In this document: positions 45,742-55,439 of the stretch, piece after piece
Layout: each line of letters begins with the position of its first letter
Numbering within the stretch: the first letter of the stretch is position 1
DNA from: Leisingera daeponensis DSM 23529
GTDB lineage: Bacteria; Pseudomonadota; Alphaproteobacteria; Rhodobacterales; Rhodobacteraceae
DNA length: 64,000 nucleotides
Reading direction: 5' to 3'
NCBI RefSeq assembly: GCF_000473145.1
Contig: NZ_KI421500.1
Coordinates: forward strand, 3,611,583-3,675,582
Notes under the pieces: generated by a model
The model's input: the letters and a program-made list of their open reading frames with translations, nothing else
Database searches by the model: none
Told to the model about the DNA's origin: nothing
Program-made: the position numbers and the translations under genes

Positions 45742-46216
45742 TCTGCTTCGAAAAAGATAAGCGCTACATTCATCCAGATTATCGAGAAACAATAAGGCAT
45801 TCTTGGCTCCCGGCAGGGCGGGGTCAGGAGGGCGTCCGAGGAAATGTCTTAAGAAAGCCCCAAGGTTTTGGGATCGTCTGGAGAACCAAGGCCAACCTTC
45901 CCGGACACCGGCAGGTGGCGGTAACAAGCCAATCTATACATTTCAAATGCAAGGCCGGGCACCGGCCGCGCAAGCACCCGCAGGGCTGCTGGAGCGCCTC
46001 CCCGGCGTAAAGGGCAGACGAGGTAGCTTCAGCTACCTATAGTCTGTCCCTATGGGGAGCATTTGCGCGCGTGCGGCGCACCATCTTATACTGCCCCAAG
46101 TCTCAGAAAAACAATATGGCAACAGAAATCCGATACTTTACAGGATGTTATCGGACGGATCCGCTTTTGCGTTTTCGCCGAGGTCGCGTACTCAATGAAA
46201 AAAGGAGTACCGCGAA
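45742..46216 (+). other. oriT-like region, element 2
   Basis: 475 non-coding bases. The block at about 45777-45825 (GATTATCGA...AATAAG..., CCCGGCAGGGCGGG) is conserved with 6751-6800 in element 1. A nested hairpin at 46012-46049 pairs GGGCAGAC with GTCTGTCC outside AGGTAGCT-tc-AGCTACCT. The TATAGTCTGT that follows the inner stem recalls the TAGTGTG nick region of MobV origins. The exact nick site is inferred. Confidence 0.55.
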
Positions 46217-47830
46217 ATGGCATACCAATTCGTCCATATCGAAACTTATTCCCGCAAGCCAAGGAAGGTGAAGGGAACCAAAGATCAGTGGAACTGTGCG
46301 CGTCAGGTGTTTGAGGAAGCGCAGCGCAACCCGGACTTCTCCAGGCATGTCGTGAACCCGCGAGCGCCGCTCCCTGTTCTGAGCCAAGGGGCGATGGCCC
46401 TCAGTGATCTTCAGGCGCTGCACGATCGGCGATGCAGCGAAATCCGGGAAACCGTGACCGCGAAATCCGGAAAAGCCTACAGCCGCAGCCTGCGGTCCGA
46501 TGCGCCGACATTGTACACTGAGATCCATTCACACCCGATGGCATCCAAGGATTTCTTGGCGGATCGGGCAAGGCACCAGAAGGAGATCGCCCGGTGGGCG
46601 GACTTGGCTGTGCGGGATTTCCGGAAGCGGATGCCGGAAGGCGTCGCCTTCGCTGGGGTCATTCACCTGGATGAGGCGCATGTTCACATGCACATCCTCG
46701 CATTGAATGCGGGCGATCCCCGGTTGGATGCGAACAAGCTGCACGTGGGGAAGGCGGCGGCTGCGGTATACCGGGCCGCGCATGACAAGCCGCAGACGCT
46801 TTCGTCATTGCCGAAACCGGAATTGCTGCCGAAACCCAAAAAGCCGAAGAAGCCGCGCCCGAGCAAGAACCGGGTCACCCAGAAAAAGAATATGGCAAAG
46901 CATGAAAAGGCATTGGCCGAATGGCAGGCCGCTTGCGCCAGGGTCGAGGCCGGCAATGCCAGAAAGCTCGAAGAATGGTCCGTAGATAATGGGCGGCACC
47001 TGCATGCCGCACGGAAGAAAAGATCCGGGAAGAACCCGGAGAAGGCCGCCTTCACGGCGGCGATGAAAGCCTTTCAAGACCGCTACTACGAAGCGGTTGG
47101 CAGGCCCTGCGGGCTTCTCCGGAAGGGGCCAGGCCACGAGCGCCTGACCACCAAGCAATACGCCGCGCGCAAGGCCGGTGCCAAAGCCCGCGCGGAAGAG
47201 CGGCTGGCGAACCTTCGGTCCGAGACCCAGCTGGAAGTGCGGGAGCAGGCGCTGGACGCGCAGGCACGCCGCGTCGCGGCGGAAGAAAATTCTTTGAAGA
47301 AGAAGGAGGCTGAGGTCGGGGCAAGAGAAGAAACGGTCTCGAGAAGGGAAAGGGAGATTGAGGCGAGGGTAGAAGCTTTAGAGAAGGTGGCTGAACAGGC
47401 CGCGCAGCGGGAAGAACAACTGGCCAAGCGGGAGGCAGCACTTAGTGCCCGGGAAGAGGAGATCGACGCAGTTCGGGAACGTGCTGAGGCGCTAAACTTG
47501 GGATTGGAATTGATCCGCAGAGATCAGCTGCGATGGGCGCCCGATAAGAAAGGTCGAGGGGGCAGGCTGGTGCATGGCCCGCGCGATGCTGCGGAACGCC
47601 CGCTGCCTCTGGAGATGCATGCCCGGCTACAACCAGCCATGTCGCTGCTCGAAATCCTTCTGAAAATCATCGCAGAGATCATTGAGGACGCATTGCACGA
47701 ACAGCGAATGGAAATTGCCCGGGACGCTGAGGCCGTGGCGGAATGCCGAAGGCGGCTGGATTTGCGGGAAGATCCTGTCCTTACCGGGATCTTGCAACGC
47801 GGCACCCAAGACCAGAGATTTGATTTTTGA
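46217..47830 (+). CDS. MobV/Mob-Pre-like relaxase, element 2
   Basis: 537 residues with AAAGGAG before the ATG. The motif VIHLDEAHVHMHILAL (~residues 153-168) supplies the H-x-DE...H-x-H metal site. A Lys/Pro-rich linker (PKPKKPKKPRP) and a long heptad coiled coil (residues ~330-440) follow, then a helical C-terminus. It is diverged from the element 1 relaxase, suggesting the two elements recognise different oriT sequences. It needs conjugation machinery from another element. Confidence 0.8.
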   Translation: MAYQFVHIETYSRKPRKVKGTKDQWNCARQVFEEAQRNPDFSRHVVNPRAPLPVLSQGAMALSDLQALHDRRCSEIRETVTAKSGKAYSRSLRSDAPTLYTEIHSHPMASKDFLADRARHQKEIARWADLAVRDFRKRMPEGVAFAGVIHLDEAHVHMHILALNAGDPRLDANKLHVGKAAAAVYRAAHDKPQTLSSLPKPELLPKPKKPKKPRPSKNRVTQKKNMAKHEKALAEWQAACARVEAGNARKLEEWSVDNGRHLHAARKKRSGKNPEKAAFTAAMKAFQDRYYEAVGRPCGLLRKGPGHERLTTKQYAARKAGAKARAEERLANLRSETQLEVREQALDAQARRVAAEENSLKKKEAEVGAREETVSRREREIEARVEALEKVAEQAAQREEQLAKREAALSAREEEIDAVRERAEALNLGLELIRRDQLRWAPDKKGRGGRLVHGPRDAAERPLPLEMHARLQPAMSLLEILLKIIAEIIEDALHEQRMEIARDAEAVAECRRRLDLREDPVLTGILQRGTQDQRFDF

Positions 47831-47903
47831 CATCGGAGAAAGGTCAGCTGGGAATTCTCAGTCTGGAGGTTATGGCAGTAGGGGAGGCGCTGCGCTTATG
47901 TTG

Positions 47904-48052
47904 GACGCCAGCAACGCGCAGATAGCGCCCTTTGCAAACTCGGCCGTTTGACGCAACCGACCGAGGTTTTATGCTGCGGCGCAGCCCGCCGTTTCTGCCG
48001 TTCGCTGCGACAGCGAGCTTCTGAACCCGGTGAATTCACACAGTGCGGGACC
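47904..48052 (+). repeat. dispersed repeat copy A, element 2
   Basis: Contains CTTTGCAAACTCGGCCGTTT, CTGCGGCGCAGCCCGCCG and CACACAGTGCGGGACC. It matches 48093-48238 as a direct repeat and the reverse complement of 39211-39360. The family therefore marks the backbone-cargo junctions of both elements. Confidence 0.65.
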
Positions 48053-48092
48053 AACCAGACTTTCGCTGCATGTGCAGCCTAAGCAGTTCAGT

Positions 48093-48238
48093 GCGTCCGC
48101 TTTGCGCAGGAAGCGCCCTTTGCAAACTCGGCCGTTGACGCAGCCAGCCGAGGTTTTCTGCTGCGGCGCGGCCCACGGATCCTGCCGTTAGCTGCGACTG
48201 CGAGGTCTTGGAACCGGTGAGCTCACACAGTGCGGACT
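48093..48238 (+). repeat. dispersed repeat copy B, element 2
   Basis: Tandem relative of copy A with the same order of landmarks (CTTTGCAAACTCGGCCGTTG, CTGCGGCGCGGCCC, GAGCTCACACAGTGCGGAC). The remainder of 47831-48515 holds no gene I can support. Confidence 0.65.
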
Positions 48239-48515
48239 TTCCCGACATTGATGTTTGGCCATGCTGCTGAAGCAGCATTCCTTCGCACCCGCGGCAAACC
48301 AATCGTAGCCGCGCAGCACACCTCACAATACCGGTCATTTGTGGGTGGTATTCCCACAGGAACTGAAACCGCAGCTTTCGCTGCAGTCATTTCAGTTAGC
48401 TTCGTCAGAACGCAACATAAAACGCCCCACGATAGTGAAGCTAAAATAAGAACATAGTGATCGCACGCTGAAATGCGTTCTTGTAGGAACTCCCGGAATG
48501 TCAGATTTTCAACGA

Positions 48516-49526
48516 TCACTGAGTTACTGGTGAGAGAGCCTGCCATTTCTTTCGGTAGGCCGAGGCGGAGATACCGACGCGCTTTCGGAATGCCGAGCGG
48601 AAGCTCGACGGTTCGGAATAGCCGACCTCTGCGGCGATCTCGTCGATCGGAGCACCGGTGGTTTCCAGAAGCTGCTTGGCTTCCTCGACCCGCAATGTCT
48701 GGATGTACTCGACAGGTGCTTGACCGGTCGCCCTTTTGAACCGGCGATGGAAGCCGCGTTCGGTCATGCCACTTCGTTCGGCCATGGCTGCAACCGGGCT
48801 CGGCGTGTCGTAGTGCTGCGCCGCCCAGACCTGTGCCGCGGCGATCAACTGGTCCTGGTGCTGGCGCGAGGTGGTCAGCGAAGCATACATCAATTGCCCG
48901 TCAAGGTGCGGATCGATCAGATAAATCTTCGCGATCCTGCGCGCTTCCTCGGTCCCCGCGAAACGCCCGATCAGATAGAGCATGAGGTCTTCCCACGCCG
49001 ACATGCCGCCGGCGGTGATGACGCGGTGACCCTCGCCTGCGGGCACGAGGATGCGTTCGCGGCAGACGTTTACCGCAGGGAAATCCCGGCCCAGCATGTC
49101 GGCATAGCCCCAATGGGTCGTCGCCTCCTTCCCGTCGAGCAGGCCAGCCATGCCAAGGAGCACCGCTCCAGAGCAGACCGAGGCGACGATGGCGCCGTGC
49201 GCATAGGCATCAGCGATCGAGGCGGCGATCGAGGCGAAGTCTTCGGGCAGTCCGGTTTCCGGGGAGAACAACAGATCGGGCACGATAATCAGGTCCGGGA
49301 CGGGTGATTCGTCGAGCATCGCGTCTGGCGTGATCTTGCGCCCGTTGACGTCCCAGTATGGTGCCCCATCCAGAGTTCTCAGACTGACCTGAAAAATCGG
49401 CTTGGACGCGGGAATGCCATGCAGCATCTCCCAGTCGCGCCCGACCGACGCCAGCACGTCGAGGATCGAGAACACCACCGAGGATCCGGCAAGGCGCGAT
49501 CCGATAACAGCAGTATTGATGGTCAT
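48516..49526 (-). CDS. GlxA-type AraC regulator with DJ-1/PfpI domain
   Basis: 336 residues. The N-terminal DJ-1/PfpI-like domain (LLFSPETGLPEDF, IVASVCSGAVLLGMAGLLDG with the nucleophile-elbow Cys) is followed by a C-terminal AraC double HTH (MAERSGMTERGFHRRFKRAT, IDEIAAEVGYSEPSSFRSAF). Such regulators respond to small nitrogenous or aldehyde compounds. It is divergent from the homocysteine methyltransferase-like gene and may control the long plus-strand gene run. Confidence 0.9.
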   Translation of the reverse strand: MTINTAVIGSRLAGSSVVFSILDVLASVGRDWEMLHGIPASKPIFQVSLRTLDGAPYWDVNGRKITPDAMLDESPVPDLIIVPDLLFSPETGLPEDFASIAASIADAYAHGAIVASVCSGAVLLGMAGLLDGKEATTHWGYADMLGRDFPAVNVCRERILVPAGEGHRVITAGGMSAWEDLMLYLIGRFAGTEEARRIAKIYLIDPHLDGQLMYASLTTSRQHQDQLIAAAQVWAAQHYDTPSPVAAMAERSGMTERGFHRRFKRATGQAPVEYIQTLRVEEAKQLLETTGAPIDEIAAEVGYSEPSSFRSAFRKRVGISASAYRKKWQALSPVTQ

Positions 49527-49667
49527 TTGCGCCTCCTGACCACTAAGTTTGTCCGATAAGAGCCGTTTTGGTCTTTTTTGCTTCTATCTCGACTCGCCGG
49601 TTAGGTCCATCTCATTGCCCATCACCTCGGCCAACCAGGCCAATCATTCGTCAATAAGGATAAACTG

Positions 49668-50645
49668 ATGAGTATTCAAAACCAAAGCGTAGCATTCCAG
49701 TCTGAAGTGATCCGCAGCTACCTCGCCGACCCGCGCATTTACCTGACCGATGGGGGGTTCGAAACTTCCATGCTGTTCCTCGAAGGGTTCGACTTGCCGG
49801 CCTTCGCGGCCTGCGTCCTGCTCGAAGAAGACATCGCCCGTGCGGCGATGAACCGGTATTTCGACTGCTTTCTCCAGATGGCCGCGACAGCCGGGACCGG
49901 CTTTGTTCTCGACACCAATACTTGGCGATCGGGGACACACTGGGCCAAGGTAGTTGGCCGTTCGCCCCCTCAGATGCAGGACCTCACGCGCGAGGCCGTC
50001 AGGTTTGCCATGGCGATCCGAGCACGGTGGCAAGATCAAGTTTCGCCGATCCTGCTCAATGGCGTGATCGGACCCGCCGGCGACGCCTATGACGGTTCGG
50101 TCACCCTGGATGCAGCCGCCGCCGAGGCTATCCACGCGCCGCAGATCGCGTTGCTCGCGACATGCGGGGTTGATCTGGTCAGCGCGCTGACCTTCGGCAG
50201 CCTGTCCGAAGCGATCGGTTTCACCCGTGCGGGTGTCAAGGCAGGGGTGCCCGTCGTGATCTCCTACACGGTTGAGACAGACGGACGCCTGCCGGACGGA
50301 ACGCCGCTCGAGCGTGCCGTACTCGAGGCGGATGCAGCAACCGAGCAAGCACCGCTCTACTACATGATCAACTGCGCACATCCTGAGCACTTTCGCGACG
50401 TTCTCAACAACCAAGCCTGGTGCCGCCGCATCCGCGGTGTCCGCGCGAACGCATCGCGGCTGAGCCACGCGGAACTCGACGCGGCAGAAACCCTGGACGA
50501 TGGCGACCCTGAAGAGTTTGGCACCCTCCATGCCGCTCTGTCCCAAAAGCTCCCGGCGCTGAAAGTCGTCGGCGGGTGCTGCGGCACGGATCATCGGCAT
50601 GTCGGTTGCATGGCAAACGCCATGCTTCCCTCGACCGCTGCCTGA
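49668..50645 (+). CDS. homocysteine S-methyltransferase family protein
   Basis: 325 residues. The zinc thiolate set is present: INCAHPEHF and GGCCGTDHRH near the C-terminus. The N-terminal LTDGGFETSMLF fits the Pfam S-methyl_trans barrel. Family members methylate homocysteine from S-methylmethionine or betaine. AAGGATAA lies upstream of the ATG. It heads the plus-strand series that also contains an MddA-like methanethiol methyltransferase, hinting at methylated-sulfur metabolism. Confidence 0.88.
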   Translation: MSIQNQSVAFQSEVIRSYLADPRIYLTDGGFETSMLFLEGFDLPAFAACVLLEEDIARAAMNRYFDCFLQMAATAGTGFVLDTNTWRSGTHWAKVVGRSPPQMQDLTREAVRFAMAIRARWQDQVSPILLNGVIGPAGDAYDGSVTLDAAAAEAIHAPQIALLATCGVDLVSALTFGSLSEAIGFTRAGVKAGVPVVISYTVETDGRLPDGTPLERAVLEADAATEQAPLYYMINCAHPEHFRDVLNNQAWCRRIRGVRANASRLSHAELDAAETLDDGDPEEFGTLHAALSQKLPALKVVGGCCGTDHRHVGCMANAMLPSTAA

Positions 50646-50768
50646 AATCCTCGTCGCGTCAATGTCCACAGGGAACGGATCTCGATCGACCGTTCTGGCC
50701 TGGGTGTGGGCGCCCGAATGCCAAAATCATCGCTCGCGCCTGAGCGCTTATCAACAAGGACGAACAAC

Positions 50769-50984
50769 ATGACCATGATTTCCATCCACGCCGGCGCTCC
50801 GCGCCGACACCCTTCGCGCATTGCCACGTCGCTGCTCAACCTGATGGCAGAAGCCGCGAAGCGGCGGCGCATCCGCAAGGAGATGAGAGAGCTGTCTCGA
50901 CTGCCCCGGCACCGCCTTCGGGACATGGGCCTCGAGCAGTACGCGGAGCCGCCCGATCCCATCATCCATCACCGTTTCTTGTAG
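50769..50984 (+). CDS. DUF1127 (YjiS-like) small protein
   Basis: 71 residues from ATG 50769 with AAGGA upstream. The C-terminal half RKEMRELSRLPRHRLRDMGL is the DUF1127 motif. In alphaproteobacteria, members of this small basic family have been linked to RNA binding and phosphate metabolism. It lies between two cargo genes on the same strand. Confidence 0.8.
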   Translation: MTMISIHAGAPRRHPSRIATSLLNLMAEAAKRRRIRKEMRELSRLPRHRLRDMGLEQYAEPPDPIIHHRFL

Positions 50985-51081
50985 TCGGGATCACCGACCA
51001 CCAACCGAACAGCTTGAGGCACGCACTTCGCGCTTCGACTGTGAACTTTATTTTTCAAATCAACCCAGAAAAGGAAACTCC

Positions 51082-51663
51082 ATGTTCAAATCAACTCTCT
51101 CTGCAATTGCTTTGATCGCGGCGGCGGCCACCCATGCCTTCGCGGGCGACACGCCGATGTCCTTCGATGTGGCCGAAGACATGAGCCGCTTCGTTTTTGC
51201 TTCGGCCCCTGTCTTCGATGACGGCATGCCGGCCTACGGCAATGCGTTCATCACGCAGGGCTACATTTACGAGGACGGAACGCTTGACAGCGGGGTCGAA
51301 GGCACGCTGCCCGATGGCAGCCCCGCCTTTCCTGACAAGGTAATCGGCCGCTGGACCTGTGACGGGTACTTCGTGGGTGACGGCATGCGCACGCAAACCG
51401 GTGCCGTCGTCATCACCCGGCAGGTTTTTGAATTCGACAACGGGGATATCCTGATCAACCAGGGTGCCGAACTGGTGGACATCAATGTCAAGGCCCCGCG
51501 TGTCATCACCGGCGGTACTGGCGCTTTTGCAGGGATGTCGGGGGAGATGACGCAGGTTCTCCTGGGCATGTCTGACGGCTACGGCGTGCGCCTTCTGATC
51601 GACGTCAAGCCTGAAGAGCATGCCAGCCTCTCTGTCGACCAGTTCGAATTTCACGAGGACTGA
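51082..51663 (+). CDS. exported barrel-like protein (allene oxide cyclase/dirigent-type fold suspected)
   Basis: 193 residues with a clear Sec signal (ALIAAAATHAFAG). The mature protein is beta-rich, with ITGGTGAFAGMSGEMTQVLLG, which recalls the AOC-barrel/dirigent motif G-T-G-x-F. No catalytic role can be assigned. It is followed closely by the di-haem peroxidase-like gene. Confidence 0.65.
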   Translation: MFKSTLSAIALIAAAATHAFAGDTPMSFDVAEDMSRFVFASAPVFDDGMPAYGNAFITQGYIYEDGTLDSGVEGTLPDGSPAFPDKVIGRWTCDGYFVGDGMRTQTGAVVITRQVFEFDNGDILINQGAELVDINVKAPRVITGGTGAFAGMSGEMTQVLLGMSDGYGVRLLIDVKPEEHASLSVDQFEFHED

Positions 51664-51735
51664 GAACGTCAAGCGACAAAGAAGTTCGCTTTCGCCGCCG
51701 TGGCGCGGCGAAAGCACCCAACCGAGGACGTGATC

Positions 51736-53274
51736 ATGAGATCCCCGCTAACCATCGCCTTGCTTCTGACCACCTGTATCGGTGCATATGCTGCCGATCT
51801 GCCCGATCCGCTGGAGGACAGGGATTTTCTATGGAACGGAGCCCCCAGTCCGGAGCTTTCCGAGCTGGGCCGAAGCCTGTTCTTCGATCCCATTCTGTCC
51901 GGCAATCGGAACATCGCCTGTGCGACCTGCCACGATCCGGCGCTCGGAACAGGCGATGGCGTCTCTTTGTCTATCGGCGAAGGAGGCAGCGGCTTTGGCC
52001 CCGAACGCGTCACGCAGGATGGTGTGATCGGGCGGGTGCCCCGCAATGCGCAACCGCTCTATAACATCGGTGCGCGCGCCTATACGTCGATGTTTCATGA
52101 CGGGCGACTTGAGCTTGACCACATGGGTGGATTTCCAAGTCGGCTCAGAAGTCCGGCCAAAGAGCAATTGCCCGAGGGGCTCGACAACGCCCTGACCGCG
52201 CAAGCGATGTTCCCGGTCCTGTCAGCGATAGAAATGGCGGGCCAGCCCGGCGAAAACCCTATCGCCGACGCCGTCGCGGAACGAAATTTAAGACAGGCTT
52301 GGCGCATTCTGGCCGACCGGCTAGCCGCAAACCCTGGCTATGCCCAGCAGTTCGTAACGGTCTTTAACGATATTGAGACAGCCGACGACATCCGATTTGA
52401 CCATGCGGCCACGGCGATTGCCGCCTTTGAAACAGTAGCCTTTCGATCTGACTGGAGCCGTTTCGATGCGCGTCTTGCTGGCTGGCCGATGACCACAACC
52501 GAGGAAGCCGGGCTGAAGTTATTCTATGGCAAGGCGGAGTGCAGTTCCTGTCACAGTGGCCCCTTGCTGACGGATCACGAGTTTCACGCAATAGCGGTTC
52601 CACAGATCGGCCCCGGCAAAGATCAGGGATCAGATGGCAGCTATGCTGTCCATTCCGGCTATCCGCATCGGGTCGAGGATCAGGGCCGTTTCAACGTGAC
52701 CGGTGAGGAGGCCGACCTCTTCGCTTTCCGCACTCCGTCGCTGAGGAATGTCGCGCTGACAGGGCCGTGGGGACATAACGGCGCCTTTGCCTCGCTTGAG
52801 GATATGGTGCGGCACCATCTCGATGCGGTGGCATCGCTGGCGAGCTACATCCCGGCGGAACTTCCGGCGCTCGATACCGTGATCCAGCCGGTGCGGAGCA
52901 GAGCCGGCGTCAGCTACCAAGCCCTGAGCCCGATGAAGCGCGGCACCTATGATCTGCGAGACATCTGGGTGCACAGCTCGGAACGGCTGCGGAACGAGAT
53001 TGCTCGCGCCAATACGCTCGCGCCGATGGACCTGTCAGAGGAAGAGGTGTCGCGCATTCTTGCGTTTTTGGAAACGCTGACCGACCCGACGGCGATTGAT
53101 CGCTCATACCTTGTGCCGACAGCCGTGCCGTCCGGCCTGCCGCCGCAACCCGGTCGTGACGACGCGTGCTTAAGAGACAGCCATTCCTTGGCAGGCGCAA
53201 AGGCATTGCCGGGAGAAGCGGAAGACCTGCCGGAGCCGCGCTGCGTCGGCCGGGGAGACAATACACAGCATTAG
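51736..53274 (+). CDS. di-haem cytochrome c peroxidase/MauG-family protein
   Basis: 512 residues from ATG 51736 with signal peptide (TIALLLTTCIGAYA). Two haem c motifs: CATCHD (~62) and CSSCHSG (~269). Supporting motifs are LGRSLFFDPILSGNRNIACA and TPSLRNVALTGPWGHNGAF. It is longer than ordinary CcpA because of a C-terminal extension. It acts in the periplasm, reducing peroxide or oxidising a partner protein. It is unrelated in layout to the larger Mn-regulated di-haem protein at 20476. Confidence 0.88.
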   Translation: MRSPLTIALLLTTCIGAYAADLPDPLEDRDFLWNGAPSPELSELGRSLFFDPILSGNRNIACATCHDPALGTGDGVSLSIGEGGSGFGPERVTQDGVIGRVPRNAQPLYNIGARAYTSMFHDGRLELDHMGGFPSRLRSPAKEQLPEGLDNALTAQAMFPVLSAIEMAGQPGENPIADAVAERNLRQAWRILADRLAANPGYAQQFVTVFNDIETADDIRFDHAATAIAAFETVAFRSDWSRFDARLAGWPMTTTEEAGLKLFYGKAECSSCHSGPLLTDHEFHAIAVPQIGPGKDQGSDGSYAVHSGYPHRVEDQGRFNVTGEEADLFAFRTPSLRNVALTGPWGHNGAFASLEDMVRHHLDAVASLASYIPAELPALDTVIQPVRSRAGVSYQALSPMKRGTYDLRDIWVHSSERLRNEIARANTLAPMDLSEEEVSRILAFLETLTDPTAIDRSYLVPTAVPSGLPPQPGRDDACLRDSHSLAGAKALPGEAEDLPEPRCVGRGDNTQH

Positions 53275-53351
53275 CCCAATACCACAGCGGCCCTGGCTTG
53301 CCGATGCGGCCCCCCGAAAATTCTCACACGCATCAATACGAAAGTTACACC

Positions 53352-54095
53352 ATGAAATCCCTTGTTCTTGCCTATGCGCTCATCAGCTACGCCCTGTTTG
53401 GAGTTGTCTTTGTCTGGCTTGCCGCCTTTCTGCACAATGTCGGGGATCTGCGCGGTCCGGCGTCACGTCCCGCAGTGGATGCCGCCCTCATCAATCTGGC
53501 GCTGATCCTGCTATTCGGCGTAGTCCACAGCGTGATGGCGCGGCCCGCTTTCAAGAGGGTGTGGACCCGCGTCATCCCGCCCGCGTCCGAACGCGCGACC
53601 TACGTGCTGCAATCCTCATTGCTGCTGGGCTTGATCATCTGGCAGTGGCAGCCGATGCCGGCGATCATCTGGCAGGTGGAAGGGTCAGCGGTCTGGATCT
53701 TCTACGGCGCGTCGGCGCTTGGCGCGGTGATTATACTGGTGGCGACCTTTCTGCTGGGTCACTTCGAGTTCGTCGGCCTGTCACAAGCTTGGCACAACCT
53801 AAGGGACACCCCGACGCCGCCCGCGACATTCCGTACACCGTCGCTATATCGCGTCGTGCGTCACCCGTTGCAGTTCGGGCTGCTGATCATGATGGTCGCA
53901 ACCCCTGTGATGACCCTGGGCCACTTGATCTTTGTTGTGGCGATGGCCGTCTATATCGCCATCGGTCTGCGCTTTGAGGAACGTGCGCTGCTGCGGGAAT
54001 TCGGTGCGGCCTACGCGGCCTACCAGCGTGACGTACCCATGCTGATCCCCAATCCATTCCGTCGCTCACGCGGGTCTGTTCACGGTGCCCCGTAA
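53352..54095 (+). CDS. MddA/NnrU-like membrane methyltransferase
   Basis: 247 residues with about five membrane helices. The C-terminal motif YRVVRHPLQFGLLIMM...RFEERALLREFGAAYAAYQRDV is the isoprenylcysteine-methyltransferase-like signature shared by NnrU and by MddA, which methylates methanethiol to dimethyl sulfide using SAM. Length and overall layout fit MddA. Assignment to MddA rather than a generic NnrU-type enzyme is moderate. Confidence 0.75.
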   Translation: MKSLVLAYALISYALFGVVFVWLAAFLHNVGDLRGPASRPAVDAALINLALILLFGVVHSVMARPAFKRVWTRVIPPASERATYVLQSSLLLGLIIWQWQPMPAIIWQVEGSAVWIFYGASALGAVIILVATFLLGHFEFVGLSQAWHNLRDTPTPPATFRTPSLYRVVRHPLQFGLLIMMVATPVMTLGHLIFVVAMAVYIAIGLRFEERALLREFGAAYAAYQRDVPMLIPNPFRRSRGSVHGAP

Positions 54096-54174
54096 CGGCC
54101 CATCGCGATCCCGAACACTTCAACCTTCAACAGCTCAGTCGCCCCTTGGCGACCGTCGAACAGAAAGAACAACC

Positions 54175-55377
54175 ATGGAAACCACCATTCCAAACAACGT
54201 CCTGATCGTCGGTGCGGGCCTGTCCGGTCTGGCCGCTGCAGAAACACTCCGGCACCGCGGCATCGCGGTCACCATCCTCGAGGCGCAGGATCGCGTTGCC
54301 GAACCCTGGCGCAGGCGCCATCCTGCATTGCGGCTTAACATCCATCGCCATTTCGCCCGACTTCCGGGGATGCGCCCGCCACGCGCCGATGGCGCCTATC
54401 TGCGGCGCGACAGCGTTGTCAGCTACCTGGAGTGCTATGCGCGCCAGATCGGGGTTCCTATCCGCTTCGGTGTCACCGTGGAGGCGATTGAGCGCGATTC
54501 CTGTGGATGGCTGGTTCGCACCTCGGCAGGGGTGTTCGGTGCCGCGCATGTCATTTTCGCCACGGGACGCGACAGCGTTCCACATGTACCCGACTGGCCG
54601 GGATTGCGGGGTTTCGAAGGCCTGGTATTGCATGCCGCTGACCTTGGTGATGTGGGCCGTTTCGATGGTAAGCGGGTCCTCGTGGTGGGCGCGGGCAATT
54701 CCGGCAGCGACGTGCTGAACCACCTCGCGCGCCATCAGCCGACGGACGTTATGATTTCCGTCCGATACGGCCCCGCAATAGTGCCCAATCGCGTGTTCGG
54801 GTTTCCATTGCACCGCGCGGCGCGATTGTACGAGGCTATGCCGGTACCGCTCGTTGACCGCGCATTCTCACTGACCCAGCGGCTATTCTTTGGCGATCTG
54901 AGTCGCTATGGCATGACCACCCATCCGCTTGGCGGTGGCACCCGTCTGGCGCAGGACGGCACGGCGTTTGCCATCGACGATGGGTTTGTCGCAGCGATCA
55001 AGAGCGGCCGTTTCAAAGTCGTTCCGGCGGTCAGTGAATTCCATGGCTCTCAAGTCATCTTTGAAGGCGGAAGAAGCTTTGAACCCGATGTCGTGATCTG
55101 CGCCACGGGATACCGTTCAAGCCTCGAACCGCTGGTGGGACATCTCGGTGTTCTCGACGCCCGAGGCTCCCCCCTCCGTCCCGCAGGAGAACCCGACCCG
55201 AAGCACCGGGGACTTTGGTTCACCGGCTACAAGCCCCAGTTCACTGGCTATTTCGAGGCTGCCCGAATTGCAGCAAAGCGCATCGGCAACGGCATTGCCT
55301 CTGACCTGCAACGTCCAGCTCAAAGTTCTTCTTCATTCGACCAAAGCAACGTGGTGCTCGAGGCTGCCGAAAGCTGA
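54175..55377 (+). CDS. YUCCA-like flavin-containing monooxygenase
   Basis: 400 residues from ATG 54175. FAD site GAGLSGLAAAE, an FMO-like fingerprint FEGLVLHAADL, and NADPH site VLVVGAGNSGSD, with ICATGYRSSL late. The layout follows the YUCCA-type class B monooxygenases, which oxygenate small molecules such as indole-3-pyruvate, amines or sulfides. The final fingerprint residue is Leu instead of the usual aromatic. In this context a sulfide or a xenobiotic is as likely as an auxin precursor. Confidence 0.82.
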   Translation: METTIPNNVLIVGAGLSGLAAAETLRHRGIAVTILEAQDRVAEPWRRRHPALRLNIHRHFARLPGMRPPRADGAYLRRDSVVSYLECYARQIGVPIRFGVTVEAIERDSCGWLVRTSAGVFGAAHVIFATGRDSVPHVPDWPGLRGFEGLVLHAADLGDVGRFDGKRVLVVGAGNSGSDVLNHLARHQPTDVMISVRYGPAIVPNRVFGFPLHRAARLYEAMPVPLVDRAFSLTQRLFFGDLSRYGMTTHPLGGGTRLAQDGTAFAIDDGFVAAIKSGRFKVVPAVSEFHGSQVIFEGGRSFEPDVVICATGYRSSLEPLVGHLGVLDARGSPLRPAGEPDPKHRGLWFTGYKPQFTGYFEAARIAAKRIGNGIASDLQRPAQSSSSFDQSNVVLEAAES

Positions 55378-55439
55378 CGGCCCTGCGGTTGCCAACAAGT
55401 CCCGACACGATTGCTCAGGCCATACCCCGGATAAGATTC

